Origin: Sagittula stellata E-37 | GTDB taxonomy: Bacteria > Pseudomonadota > Alphaproteobacteria > Rhodobacterales > Rhodobacteraceae | Assembly: GCF_039724765.1 (NCBI RefSeq) | Contig: NZ_CP155729.1 | Span: 3,047,501-3,111,500, forward strand | Length of the DNA: 64,000 nt | Direction of reading: 5' to 3' | In this document: piece by piece, positions 20,620-29,447 of the stretch | Layout of the letters: every line of letters starts with the position of its first letter | Position numbering within the stretch: position 1 is the stretch's first letter | Program-made: the position numbers and the translations under genes | The notes under the pieces: model-generated | The model's database searches: none | Seen by the model: the letters and a program-made list of their open reading frames with translations, nothing else | Told to the model about the DNA's origin: nothing

Positions 20620-21210
20620 AATGGCAGGCTCGCAAGCACGGAGTGCAGGGTCCCTGCCAATGGCGAAAGGGTCATCTCGCCATGGACCCTGCCACCTCCG
20701 ACATCCGGGCTGTAGAGTTCACGTCACGTCGGGACGGGGACAGCCCTCTCTTGCCCGAACTGCCCCCAGGTGCCACAGGGGGAACCTATCGGCACGGTGA
20801 CGGCCGACGTTGCCTACGATACCCGCCGCTGTCACACCGCCATCCTCGAACGCGATGCCGCTCCGATCATTATGATCCGCAAGAACGGCAAACCTTGGAA
20901 GGACAACGGCCCGGCGGCCCGCGTCCGGAACGATACCCTGCGCGCCACGCGCCATTAAGGCAAGGCGTTCTGAAATCTTTGGACGGGCTACCATCTCCGA
21001 AGTCGCATCGGGGCGAAGGTGCGATGCTTCAAAGCCTTCGGCGACCGGATCGCTGCGATAGTTCCCGACAGACAAACCGCCGAAGTTCAAATATGCATCG
21101 CCCTCATGAACCGCTTCTCAGCCTTCCGCACCACCAAGATCGTGCGCGCCTCCTGACATCAAACGGGAAAGGGACAGGTGCGTCTGAGGTAAATGTTCTG
21201 CAACAACGCC

Positions 21211-21365
21211 GAACGCAGGACATCGTTGACGCCGGATCTGATCTTGCGCAGCGGATGCCGGAACGGGATGCGCTCCTCACGATCGACGTAGCTGGACAGC
21301 GACCCCGTTCCCTCGTCCGAACCGCGCATCGCCACCTCCGTCATACCGTGGTGCCGGTGGCTCAT
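21211..21365 (-). pseudogene. N-terminal fragment of another transposase
   Basis: From ATG 21365 the frame encodes a typical transposase start of the IS1182/IS5-like DDE group (MRGSDEGTGSLSSYVDREER, then PLRKIRSGVNDVL). It is cut at 21211 by the IS5-family element. The rest of this IS is not found on the other side. Confidence 0.7.
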
Positions 21366-21464
21366 GATCTTCGATGCGCGTCGCGACCGGAATTTCTCAG
21401 CAGCCTGCCAGAAGGCACGCCCCCGTGGAAGGGTCCGCGCCGGGAGGGCGCGAACCTGCAGATG

Positions 21465-22217
21465 TCAAGCGCGGTAGTCGCTGCCCAGCCCTTCGATCGA
21501 GCGCAAATGGGCGTCCCACTCAAGTTGCAGGTCGCCGTCTTCCTCGTTCATCTGCGCGTATTGCCCGTGGACATGCGCAGCGATGCTGTCTTCCACCATG
21601 CGGAGCGGGCGCCCCGAGGATGTCGCTGCCACCTGGATCTCGCAGGACCGTTCCAGATAGAACATGTTGGAGAACATCTCGGCCGCAGACCGCCCGGTTG
21701 CGATCAGCCCGTGATTGCGCAGGACCATGACCGGGTGGGTGCCAAAGTCTGCCACGATGCGCGCGCGCTCTTCGAGGTCGAGCGCGATGCCTTCGAAATC
21801 ATGGTAGGCTGTGCGATTGTGGAATTGCAGCGAAATCTGGTTGAGCGGCAGCAGCCCCTCCTCCATGCAGGACACAGCCACCCCTGCGCGGGTGTGCGTG
21901 TGCATGATCCAGGCTGCGTCATGCCGGTGCATGTGGACCGCCGAATGGATGGTAAACCCCGCCGGGTTCACCCGGTGCGGGCTGCCGTCAACCTTGTTGC
22001 CGTCTACGTCGATCTTGACCAGCGACGAAGCGGTGATCTCTTCCCAGCGCCAGCCGTAGGGGTTGATCAGGAAATGCCCCTCCTCGCCCGGCACGCGGGC
22101 GGTAATATGGGTGTAGATCAGATCGGTAAAGCGATGCAGCGCCGCCAGGCGGTAGCAGGCGGCCAAGTCTTCGCGGGTCTGTTTCTCTTCGGGAGACATC
22201 TTGGGTCCATTCCTCAA
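21465..22217 (-). CDS. Class II aldolase/adducin-family protein
   Basis: The product has 250 residues and the class II aldolase fold. It has metal-binding histidines in IMHTHTRAGV and a further His in LRNHGLIATG, plus the N-terminal LAACYRLAALHRFTDLIYTHI block. Members cleave or decarboxylate sugar phosphates and related aldols with a divalent metal. It is the last gene of the carnitine operon and overlaps the upstream dehydrogenase gene by four bases. That suggests a dedicated step in the pathway, but no known carnitine reaction needs it. The true substrate is unknown. A second homologue is at 33606-34340. Confidence 0.82.
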   Translation of the reverse strand: MRNGPKMSPEEKQTREDLAACYRLAALHRFTDLIYTHITARVPGEEGHFLINPYGWRWEEITASSLVKIDVDGNKVDGSPHRVNPAGFTIHSAVHMHRHDAAWIMHTHTRAGVAVSCMEEGLLPLNQISLQFHNRTAYHDFEGIALDLEERARIVADFGTHPVMVLRNHGLIATGRSAAEMFSNMFYLERSCEIQVAATSSGRPLRMVEDSIAAHVHGQYAQMNEEDGDLQLEWDAHLRSIEGLGSDYRA

Positions 22218-23647
22218 TTGCGCTGGCCGACAGAGCCGCCGGCACCGGGCGCATCGCGCCCGGCATGGGCCGCAGCCAGGGTTTCGAGCGCCTCCGCCAC
22301 CGCTGGCTCCGGCAGGCAGGCGCGACGGGTGTTCAGATCGGTGTGCAGCATGAGCGTTTCGATGGTGGCCGCGAGGCTGCCGTCTTCCTTCAGAATGCGG
22401 TGAAAGAGCTTCATCTTCTTGCCTGCCCCTTCGAGCACCTGCGTGGTCACCGTCAGCACCGCCCCCCGATGCACTTCGCCCAAGTACCGAATGCGGGTGT
22501 CGACGGTGAAAAAGCTCTTGCCGCTGGCGACATAGGCATCGTCGGCGCCCACCAGCTTCATCAGGCCGTCGGTGGCCCAGGTGCCAAGTTCGAGATAGGC
22601 GGCCTCGTTCATGTGACCGTTATAGTCGGTCCAGGTCACCGGCACGGCGCGGCGCTGCGTGACCGGCAGCCCGTCGATCTCGCCGTCGGAGTCCAAACTC
22701 TCCTCATGTGCGGTGATCACGCCCCCTGCGCCGCTGCCCGTGCGGCGCAGCCCCCGCAGGATGGCGACGAGGTTGTCGTCGCGCAGGGTTTCCATCCGGG
22801 CGATGGTCATATGGCCGGACTGCGCGTCTGACTGGTCGCTGATGGCCTGCACCAGCGCGGCGTCGAGATCGGGCACATCGGTCAGCCTGGACCACGGCCA
22901 GTGCAGCGACGGGCCGAACTGCTCCATGTAGCTGGCCATGCCGGCCTCGCCGCCTGCCAGGCGATAGGTCTCGAACAGGCCCATCTGCGCAAGCCGCAGG
23001 CCGAAGCCCATGCGCATCGCGTCGTCGATCTGCGCGGTGGTGGCGATGCCGTCCTTGATCATCCACAATGCCTCGCGCCAAATCGCTTCCTGAAAGCGGT
23101 TGCCGATGAAGGCATCGATCTCGGCATGCATCTCCAGCGGGGACATGCCGATGGACTGCACCACGGGCAGAGCCTTGGCGCGCAGCTCCGGCTCGCCGGT
23201 GATCTCCGCCAACGGCAAGAGGTACACCGGGTTGAACGGATGGACCACGACCACCGGCGCTCCGTTCGCCGCAAGGTCAGACGCCTTGAAACCGGAGGTC
23301 GAGGAGGCGATGAACCCACCCTCGGGCAGATGCGCGGCGATCTGGTCGTAGACCTTGTGCTTGAGCTCCAGACGCTCGGACACGCTTTCCTGCACCCAGT
23401 CGGCGCCCTGCAACGCGTCCACGAGGCTGTCGCAGAAAGTCAGCGCGCCCTCGGGCGGCAGCGCCCGGTCGTAGAGCGCGGGAAGCGAGGCGCGGGCCCG
23501 GTCGAGCACCGCGCCGATCTTGCGCTCCGCCTCCGGATCGGGATCGAACACCGCGACGTCCCAGCCGTTCAGCAGGAACCGCGCCGCCCAGCCGCCGCCG
23601 ATGACGCCACCCCCGATGATGGCCGCCTTCTTCGTTGTGGGGGTCAT
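22214..23647 (-). CDS. L-carnitine dehydrogenase fused to betainyl-CoA thioesterase
   Basis: This is a 477-residue two-domain protein. Residues 1-320 are a 3-hydroxyacyl-CoA-dehydrogenase-like NAD enzyme (AAIIGGGVIGGGWAARFLL, VVHPFNPVYLLPLAE). This type oxidises L-carnitine to 3-dehydrocarnitine. Residues from about 330 form a hotdog thioesterase (TWTDYNGHMNEAAYLEL) of the kind that releases glycine betaine from betainyl-CoA. The fusion and its position four bases over the BKACE gene tie steps one and three of aerobic carnitine breakdown together. The assignment is from motif and context; the enzyme family is well described. Confidence 0.87.
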   Translation of the reverse strand: MTPTTKKAAIIGGGVIGGGWAARFLLNGWDVAVFDPDPEAERKIGAVLDRARASLPALYDRALPPEGALTFCDSLVDALQGADWVQESVSERLELKHKVYDQIAAHLPEGGFIASSTSGFKASDLAANGAPVVVVHPFNPVYLLPLAEITGEPELRAKALPVVQSIGMSPLEMHAEIDAFIGNRFQEAIWREALWMIKDGIATTAQIDDAMRMGFGLRLAQMGLFETYRLAGGEAGMASYMEQFGPSLHWPWSRLTDVPDLDAALVQAISDQSDAQSGHMTIARMETLRDDNLVAILRGLRRTGSGAGGVITAHEESLDSDGEIDGLPVTQRRAVPVTWTDYNGHMNEAAYLELGTWATDGLMKLVGADDAYVASGKSFFTVDTRIRYLGEVHRGAVLTVTTQVLEGAGKKMKLFHRILKEDGSLAATIETLMLHTDLNTRRACLPEPAVAEALETLAAAHAGRDAPGAGGSVGQRN

Positions 23648-24564
23648 GCAGGCACCGGCATGTCACGCTTCACGAGGCCAAGCTGGTCGCGGACCTCCTG
23701 CGGGCCCATCAGCGCCGCCCCCATGTTGGCAAGGATGTTCGCCGCCTTCTCCACCAACTGCGCATTGGTCGCCATGACCCCACGTTCGAGATAGAGGTTG
23801 TCCTCGAGGCCCACCCGCACGTTGCCCCCGGCCAGGGCTGCTGCGGCCACATAGGGCATCTCGTCCCGGCCGAGGCTGAACGCCGACCAGGTCCAACCGG
23901 CGGGCACGTTGTTGACCATAGCCATGAACGTGTTCATGTCCCCCGGCGCGCCCCACGGGATGCCCATGCAAAGCTGCACCAGCGCGGGATCGTCCAGCAC
24001 ACCTTCCTTCACCAGCTGCTTGGCGAACCACAGGTGCCCGGTGTCGAAGGCCTCGATCTCGGGTTTCACGCCAAGCTCGGTCATCATCGCGCCCATGGCA
24101 CGCAGCATCTCGGTGGTGTTGGTCATCACGTAGGTGCCATCACCAAAGTTCATCGACCCGCAGTCGAGCGTGCAGATCTCCGGAAGGCAATCGCGGATAT
24201 GCGCCATGCGCTCGGTCGCGCCCGCCATGTCGGTGTTGGCCGTGTCCAACTGCATCGGGGTCTCGACATCGCCGAAGGTCAGATCGCCCCCCGTCCCGGC
24301 GGTGAGGTTCAACACGACGTCCACCTCGGACGAACGGATGCGGTCCGTCACCTCGCGGAACAGCGCCACGTCGCGGCAGGGCGCACCGGTCTCGGGGTCG
24401 CGGACGTGGCAATGCACCACCGCGGCGCCCGCCTTGGCTGCTTCGATGGCGGCCTCGGCGATCTCCTTGGGCGAGCGCGGCACGTGCCGGCTCTTGTCCT
24501 GCGTGGCCCCCGCCCCGGTGATGGCGGCAGTGATGAAAGGCTTGCGGTTCATCTGAAGGGTCAT
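23644..24564 (-). CDS. BKACE-family beta-keto acid cleavage enzyme (DUF849), dehydrocarnitine-specific by context
   Basis: The 306-residue protein shows the DUF849/BKACE pattern. An N-terminal FITAAITGAG is followed by the metal-site VHCHVRD and the central ESFD-like IEAFDTGHLWFA. GGNVRVGLEDNLYL comes near the C-terminus. These Zn enzymes transfer acetyl-CoA onto a beta-keto acid; the carnitine-pathway member makes betainyl-CoA plus acetoacetate from 3-dehydrocarnitine. The genes for the preceding and following reactions overlap its 3' end, which supports this substrate. Confidence 0.88.
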   Translation of the reverse strand: MTLQMNRKPFITAAITGAGATQDKSRHVPRSPKEIAEAAIEAAKAGAAVVHCHVRDPETGAPCRDVALFREVTDRIRSSEVDVVLNLTAGTGGDLTFGDVETPMQLDTANTDMAGATERMAHIRDCLPEICTLDCGSMNFGDGTYVMTNTTEMLRAMGAMMTELGVKPEIEAFDTGHLWFAKQLVKEGVLDDPALVQLCMGIPWGAPGDMNTFMAMVNNVPAGWTWSAFSLGRDEMPYVAAAALAGGNVRVGLEDNLYLERGVMATNAQLVEKAANILANMGAALMGPQEVRDQLGLVKRDMPVPA

Positions 24565-24573
24565 GGGATCTCC

Positions 24574-25356
24574 TTACCGGCCCTTCCAGACCGGATCTCG
24601 TTTTTCGGCGAAGGCGCGGGCGCCTTCCTTCTGGTCCTCGGAGCGGTAGAGCTTTTCCACCGTCTCGAACTGGCTGGCGTTGATGCGGTTGAGGGCGTCC
24701 TGGAACTTCATGTCCTCGGCCTCGCGCGCGATCTCCTTGATGGCGGCAAAGACCAGCGGCGGTCCGGCGGCCAGCTCGTCGGCCATCTTGCGGGCCTCGG
24801 ACATGAGATCGGCGGCGGGGACGATCCGGTTGACCAGCCCCCAGCAATGCGCTTCCTCGACATCGAACCAGCGCCCGGTGAAGAGCAGCTCCATGGCGAT
24901 GTGATAGGGAATGCGCTTGGGCAGCCTCAGCGTCGCCGCATCGGCCACGGTGCCCGACTTGATCTCCGGAAGGGCAAAGCTGGCGTGATCCGCGGCAAGG
25001 ATGATGTCGGCGCTGATCGCAAGCTCCAGCCCGCCGCCGCAGGCGATGCCGTTGACGGCGGCGATCACCGGCTTGTTGAGACCACGCAGTTCCTGCAATC
25101 CGCCGAAGCCGCCCTTGCCATAGTCGCCATCGGCGCCCTCGCCCCCCGCGGCGGCCTTGAGGTCCCAGCCGGGGCAGAAGAACTTCTCGCCCTGCGCGGT
25201 AAGGATCGCCACGCGCAGCTCGGGATCGTCGCGGAAATCGGTGAAGATCTCGCCCAGCTCTCGCGAGGTCGCCATGTCGATGGCATTGGCCTTGGGCCGG
25301 TTCAGTGTGACTTCGAGCACCGCGCCGCGGCGCTCGGTCAGAACGTTCTGGGTCAT
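24574..25356 (-). CDS. caiD: Enoyl-CoA hydratase family, crotonobetainyl-CoA hydratase-like
   Basis: The product has 260 residues and the crotonase fold. The oxyanion-hole segments are FFCPGWDLKAAA and NGIACGGGLELAI. The FxxGWDLKAAA stretch resembles CaiD (carnitinyl-CoA dehydratase) more than ordinary beta-oxidation enzymes. It would hydrate crotonobetainyl-CoA to L-carnitinyl-CoA. It lies between the CoA ligase and the BKACE gene, overlapping the ligase by four bases. Exact substrate remains inferred. Confidence 0.82.
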   Translation of the reverse strand: MTQNVLTERRGAVLEVTLNRPKANAIDMATSRELGEIFTDFRDDPELRVAILTAQGEKFFCPGWDLKAAAGGEGADGDYGKGGFGGLQELRGLNKPVIAAVNGIACGGGLELAISADIILAADHASFALPEIKSGTVADAATLRLPKRIPYHIAMELLFTGRWFDVEEAHCWGLVNRIVPAADLMSEARKMADELAAGPPLVFAAIKEIAREAEDMKFQDALNRINASQFETVEKLYRSEDQKEGARAFAEKRDPVWKGR

Positions 25357-27392
25357 TCTTCCATCCTGATCAGGGCATCCGCCGCCACCGCGTCCGTCGC
25401 GCGGCAGATCAGCGGATTGATTTCGATTTCGTGCAGCGCACCGGCGTGCTGCTGCACCAGCTTTTGCAGTGCCATCGCGGTGTCGATGACCGCGTCGACA
25501 TCGGCCCCGGCACGGCCCCGGTAGCCGGTCAGCAGCGGCGCGGTGCGCAGGCTTTGCAACGCCGCCGCGATGTCCTCGCGTGTGGCCGGGATCAGCACCG
25601 AGGCGGTGTCGCGGATCAGTTCAGTTAGGATCCCGCCAAGCCCCAGCGTCAGCACGAAGCCATGCGCCGCATCGCGCGTGACGCCGATGATCAGCTCGGC
25701 CACGGTGCCGGTGATCATCTCTTCCACGAGAAAGCTCTCGGCCGGCATCTTCGCGGCGGCCTCGGCCACCGCCTGCGCGGTGGCGAGGTTCAGCACCACC
25801 GCCCCGGCCTCGGTCTTGTGAGCGATGCCCTCGCCTTTGAGCACCACGGGAAAGCCGATCCGCGCGGCAGCCTCGGCAGCCTCGGCCGGATCACCGGCAC
25901 GGGAGGCGCCAGGTACCCGCACGCCGAAGCTCTTGAGCAGCGCCTTGGCCTCGGCCTCGGAGAACACCCGCGCAGCGCCATGTCCATTCACCGGCAGGGT
26001 CACCGGGTCTGGACGGGCGTTGCGGCGGTCCGGCGCGGTAACGGCGGCGCGGATCGCCCGCAGCGCATCTCCCATACCACAGAGCGGGACGATCCCCATG
26101 GTCATCGCCCTTTGCGCCACCGCCTCGGGCAACCCCTCGGAGAGCAGCGAGACCATCGCCATCGGCGTGCCTGTGATTTCGCGGGCCTTCGCAACGGCAC
26201 GCAGGACCTGATCGTAATCGGGCGCCTCGAACCGGTCGTTGCGGGGGTAGTCCAGCACGACGCAGCCAAGCCCAAGCTCCGCCGTGCAGAGCGCCGTGAA
26301 GGTCGCCGTCAGCGCGTCTTCGTCGCCCCAGATATAGGTGTTGTAATCCAGCGGATTGGCGAGCGCGACCTTGGGGCCGAGCACCGCGCGCAGGCCGGTT
26401 TTCTGCGTATCGGTCAGCGCCGGATAGGTGACCCCCGCGATTTCGCCCATATCCGCCATCAACGACGCCTCGCCTCCGGAACAGGAGGCCGAAGCGATGC
26501 GCGACGACCGTAGCCCGCCGGTCACGTGCAGGATCTTCAGCGTCTCGACCAGCTCGGTCGGCGTGTCCACCTGTGCGATGTCCAGCCGCCGCAAGAGCGC
26601 CCGCGCGCCCGCGTCCGAGCCGGTGAGCGAGGCCGTATGCGACACCGCCGCCGTCTGCGCCTGCTCGGACGCGCCGACGCGCAGCGCGACGATGGGCTTG
26701 CCCAGTTCGGCGGCACGGCCGGCCAGCGCTTCGAAGGCAGGCAGATCGCTGATCCCTTCGATGTGCAGGCCAAGCGCGGTGATGCGCGGATCTTCAAGCA
26801 GCGCAATGCCGAGATCCGACATCGAGGTCTGCGCCTGATTGCCCGCCGCGACCACGGCGGCGAGCGGCAGGCCGCGCCGTTGCATGGTCAGGTTGATGAG
26901 CACGTTGGAGGACTGGCCGATCACGGCCACGCCGGACTCGACCGGTGACATTCCGTGCCGGTCGGGCCAGAGCGCCATGCCATCCAGCGCATTGACGATG
27001 CCATAGCAGTTCGGCCCCAGAACCCGCATCTCTCCGGCCGCGTCTACAAGCTGCGCCTGAAGCGCGTCGCCATCGACAAGCTCGGACACCGCCTCCGAGA
27101 AGCCGGCGGCGAAACAGACCGCGCCACCGCATCCCATGGCGGAGAGCTCGCGCGCCATGGTCACCGTCAGCTCCCGGTTGACGCCGATGAAGGCCGCGTC
27201 GGGCACCCCCGGCAAGGAGGCGAGGTCCGGATAGGCGGGCACCCCGCCGACCTCCGATTTCTTCGGATGCACGGGCCATATCGGCCCGGCAAAGCCGGTG
27301 GCACGGCACTGGCGCACCACCGCCTCGCACCAAGCGCCGCCACCGATCACGGTGACGGCCTTCGGCGAGAAGAACCGGCTTAGCGGCGACAT
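25353..27392 (-). CDS. ADP-forming acyl-CoA ligase (acetate-CoA ligase family)
   Basis: This 679-residue single-chain enzyme has an N-terminal CoA-binding domain (SPKAVTVIGGGAWCEA) and central succinyl-CoA-ligase-like domains with the His motif SHTASLTGSD. A C-terminal ATP-grasp domain begins near residue 455 (GFPVVLKGEGIAHKTEAG, VEEMITGTVAELIIGV). Such enzymes make acyl-CoA from acid, ATP and CoA, releasing ADP, and are reversible. Given its neighbours it probably activates gamma-butyrobetaine or carnitine. This differs from the AMP-forming CaiC of enterobacteria. Confidence 0.85.
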   Translation of the reverse strand: MSPLSRFFSPKAVTVIGGGAWCEAVVRQCRATGFAGPIWPVHPKKSEVGGVPAYPDLASLPGVPDAAFIGVNRELTVTMARELSAMGCGGAVCFAAGFSEAVSELVDGDALQAQLVDAAGEMRVLGPNCYGIVNALDGMALWPDRHGMSPVESGVAVIGQSSNVLINLTMQRRGLPLAAVVAAGNQAQTSMSDLGIALLEDPRITALGLHIEGISDLPAFEALAGRAAELGKPIVALRVGASEQAQTAAVSHTASLTGSDAGARALLRRLDIAQVDTPTELVETLKILHVTGGLRSSRIASASCSGGEASLMADMGEIAGVTYPALTDTQKTGLRAVLGPKVALANPLDYNTYIWGDEDALTATFTALCTAELGLGCVVLDYPRNDRFEAPDYDQVLRAVAKAREITGTPMAMVSLLSEGLPEAVAQRAMTMGIVPLCGMGDALRAIRAAVTAPDRRNARPDPVTLPVNGHGAARVFSEAEAKALLKSFGVRVPGASRAGDPAEAAEAAARIGFPVVLKGEGIAHKTEAGAVVLNLATAQAVAEAAAKMPAESFLVEEMITGTVAELIIGVTRDAAHGFVLTLGLGGILTELIRDTASVLIPATREDIAAALQSLRTAPLLTGYRGRAGADVDAVIDTAMALQKLVQQHAGALHEIEINPLICRATDAVAADALIRMEE

Positions 27393-27395
27393 GGC

Positions 27396-28556
27396 TCAGG
27401 CTCCCAGCGGCCGGAAAATCTCCCGGCTGATGATGTGGCGCTGGATCTCGGACGTGCCGTCCCAGATGCGCTCCACCCGCGCGTCACGCCAGAAGCGTTC
27501 GATCGGCAGTTCGTCCATCAGACCCATGCCGCCGTGGATCTGGAGGGCCGCATCGGTGACGCGGGCAAGCATCTCCGAGGCATAGAGCTTGGCCGAGGCG
27601 ATCTCGCGGTTTGCGGGCAGCCCCTGGTCGAGACGCCAGGCGGCGGCGAGGGTCAGCCAGTCGGCGGCGTCGATCTCGGTGATCATGTCGGCGATCTGGA
27701 AGCTCACGCCCTGGAACTTGCCGATGGGCTGGCCGAACTGCTTGCGTTCGGCGGCATATTGCACCGCGTGGTCATAGACCCGGCGCGCCCGACCGACAGA
27801 GTTGGTCGCGACGGTGATGCGCGTGGCATAGAGCCATTCGTTCATCACGTCGAAGCCGCCGTCGACCTCGCCCAGCACCTGCGCGTCAGACAGACGGCAG
27901 TTGTCGAAATAGAGGATGCTGTTCTGGTAGCCCCGGTGCGACACGGAATTGTAGCCGCGCGCGATCTCGAACCCCGGCGTGCCGCGATCCACCAGGAAAC
28001 AGGTGATGCGCTTCTTGGGGCCGCGCGGGGTCTCATCGACGCCGGTGGCGACGAAGACGATGACGAAATCCGCGTGCTCCGCGCCGGAGATGAAGTGCTT
28101 GGAGCCGTTCACCACCCAGTCGCCTCCGTCGCGCACAGCCGAGCATTTCATGCCCCGCACGTCGGACCCGGCGTCCGGTTCGGTCATCGCGAGCGCATCC
28201 ATCTTCTCCCCGCGCACCGCAGGCATCAGATACTTCTCGACCTGCTCGCCCTCGCAGGCCATCAGGATGTTCTGCGGGCGCCCGAAGAAATGGGTCAGTG
28301 CCATCGAGCCGCGGCCAAGCTCGCGCTCGACCAGCGCGAAATCGACGTGGGACAGGCCCGGGCCGCCGACGCTCTCGGGGAAGTTCGAAGCGTAAAAGCC
28401 CAGGTCGAGGCACTTTTGCTTGATGTTCTGCGCAATCTCGGCGGGCACCTCGCCGGTGCGCTCGACGAGCGCCTCGTGCGGGTAGATCTCGTTCTCGACG
28501 AAACTACGGACGGTGGAGACGATCATCTCCTGTTCTTCGGTCAGTCCAAAATGCAT
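27396..28556 (-). CDS. Acyl-CoA dehydrogenase, gamma-butyrobetainyl-CoA dehydrogenase by context
   Basis: The product has 386 residues, the standard acyl-CoA dehydrogenase length. Signatures are ALAMTEPDAGSDVRGM for FAD/substrate contact, RKQFGQPIGKFQ, and the C-terminal QIHGGMGLMDELPIERFWRDAR. The catalytic base in this family is a Glu near residue 370; WDGTSEIQRHIISR carries the expected Glu. It would oxidise gamma-butyrobetainyl-CoA to crotonobetainyl-CoA. It is the first catabolic gene after the transporter genes, three bases upstream of the CoA ligase. Confidence 0.84.
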   Translation of the reverse strand: MHFGLTEEQEMIVSTVRSFVENEIYPHEALVERTGEVPAEIAQNIKQKCLDLGFYASNFPESVGGPGLSHVDFALVERELGRGSMALTHFFGRPQNILMACEGEQVEKYLMPAVRGEKMDALAMTEPDAGSDVRGMKCSAVRDGGDWVVNGSKHFISGAEHADFVIVFVATGVDETPRGPKKRITCFLVDRGTPGFEIARGYNSVSHRGYQNSILYFDNCRLSDAQVLGEVDGGFDVMNEWLYATRITVATNSVGRARRVYDHAVQYAAERKQFGQPIGKFQGVSFQIADMITEIDAADWLTLAAAWRLDQGLPANREIASAKLYASEMLARVTDAALQIHGGMGLMDELPIERFWRDARVERIWDGTSEIQRHIISREIFRPLGA

Positions 28557-28560
28557 GGGT

Positions 28561-28577
28561 CACACTTTTCTTTTGTG
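28561..28577. promoter_or_regulatory. Short inverted repeat upstream of acyl-CoA dehydrogenase gene
   Basis: CACA-N9-TGTG lies immediately before the start of the acyl-CoA dehydrogenase gene. It contains TTTCTTTTGT, ten bases that also occur at 32627-32636 in front of the transporter gene. It may be a shared operator. Low certainty. Confidence 0.3.
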
Positions 28578-28637
28578 CGGAAGGTCCGGGGTGGGTTCGG
28601 TCCACGCCCGGGCTGCGGGCGCGGGAATGGGGCGGGA

Positions 28638-29447
28638 TCAGCGCAAGCTTTCCTTGCGCATCAACATCGCGGCGCGGATGACGACCAGCAAGGTTACCAC
28701 GCAGATCAGCAACACCGAAAGCGCGGCGATCGAAGGATCGACATTGTCACGCAGTCCCATCCACATGCGGCGCGGCAGGGTGATCGTCTCGACCGAGGTG
28801 ACGAAGAGCGTCACACCGATCTCGTCCCAGCTGAGCAGGAAGCACAGGAAGAACGCGCCGATCAGGCCGAAGCGGATGTTGGGGATGATGACTCCGAAGA
28901 CGCGGGTCGGCACGCTTGCCCCCATCGACTGTGCGGCAAGGTCCATACGCCGGTCGAGCTGGCTGAGCGAGACCATGATCACCACCACAGCGTATGGCAC
29001 GACCATGACCATGTGCGCCAGCACCACTCCGCCGAGCTTGTCGTAGGCGATGATGTCGTTCCAGCGGGCCATCTTGTTGAGGAAGAAATACAGCGTCAGC
29101 GAAGACACCACGGGCGGAGCCATCATCGGCAGCAGCACGAAGCCGGTCATCAGCCCCGCGCCGCGCGGACGCAGCATCCAGATGCCGATGCAGAAGGCCG
29201 CCGCCAGCGCCACCGCAAGGAAGCTGGCCAGAACGCCGACCTGCACCGATGTCAGAAGGCTCTGCCCCCACTCGGCATCTTCGAAGAGCGCGGCGTAGTG
29301 CCGCCAGGACCATTCGCCGTTCGGCAGGGACAGGTAGCGCCGCGACGTGAAGCTGACCGGGACCACCGCGATCAGCGGCATCAGCAGGAAGACCGCGACG
29401 AGGCCCGAGAGGAGCGTGGCGATGACGCCGGGACGAAGCCTGTTCAT
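28638..29447 (-). CDS. ABC transporter permease, PotC type
   Basis: The 269-residue inner-membrane protein has six hydrophobic segments. The cytoplasmic EAA loop is recognisable as AAQSMGASVPTRVFGVIIPNIR. The ATG at 29447 is chosen because it overlaps the stop of the preceding permease (ATGA); the longer frame from 29540 overlaps that gene heavily. It belongs to the spermidine/putrescine-type importer class, whose members also carry quaternary amines and opines. With the adjacent carnitine genes it probably imports carnitine or gamma-butyrobetaine. Confidence 0.88.
   Translation of the reverse strand: MNRLRPGVIATLLSGLVAVFLLMPLIAVVPVSFTSRRYLSLPNGEWSWRHYAALFEDAEWGQSLLTSVQVGVLASFLAVALAAAFCIGIWMLRPRGAGLMTGFVLLPMMAPPVVSSLTLYFFLNKMARWNDIIAYDKLGGVVLAHMVMVVPYAVVVIMVSLSQLDRRMDLAAQSMGASVPTRVFGVIIPNIRFGLIGAFFLCFLLSWDEIGVTLFVTSVETITLPRRMWMGLRDNVDPSIAALSVLLICVVTLLVVIRAAMLMRKESLR

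Larger units (their letters stand above)
20105..21157 (+). pseudogene. IS5-family transposase broken by short palindromic insertions
   Basis: The pieces follow the order of an IS5-type transposase: RTTNWSAYTAALRKRGEV, GRPPVFSDAAIQFCLS, KVLIRLPLRQTVEMV, PDASTLCRRQNTLAVQIPYRR, DSTGIKFLGDG, IGTVTADVAYDTRRCH and a C-terminal RQTAEVQICIALMNRFSA. They are separated by 41-bp insertions at 20288-20328 and 20506-20546, a third of about 39 bp at 20581-20619, and further frame changes and stops. The gene cannot make a functional enzyme. Confidence 0.85.
20039..21210 (+). mobile_element. Degenerate IS5-family element
   Basis: The ends carry inverted repeats GGCGTTGTTGCA (20039-20050) and TGCAACAACGCC (21199-21210), typical of an IS5 subgroup, enclosing about 1.17 kb. 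No target duplication is obvious. The right end cuts into another transposase fragment (21211-21365), so it inserted into an older IS. Its transposase gene is broken by three short hairpin insertions and by frameshifts. Confidence 0.8.

Noticed and set aside
20262..22403. Plus-strand open frame of 713 codons across the IS5 element and the aldolase-family gene
   Set aside because: It crosses the IS border, is low-complexity, and runs antisense to the aldolase-family and dehydrogenase genes. It only happens to contain short transposase-like pieces in one section.
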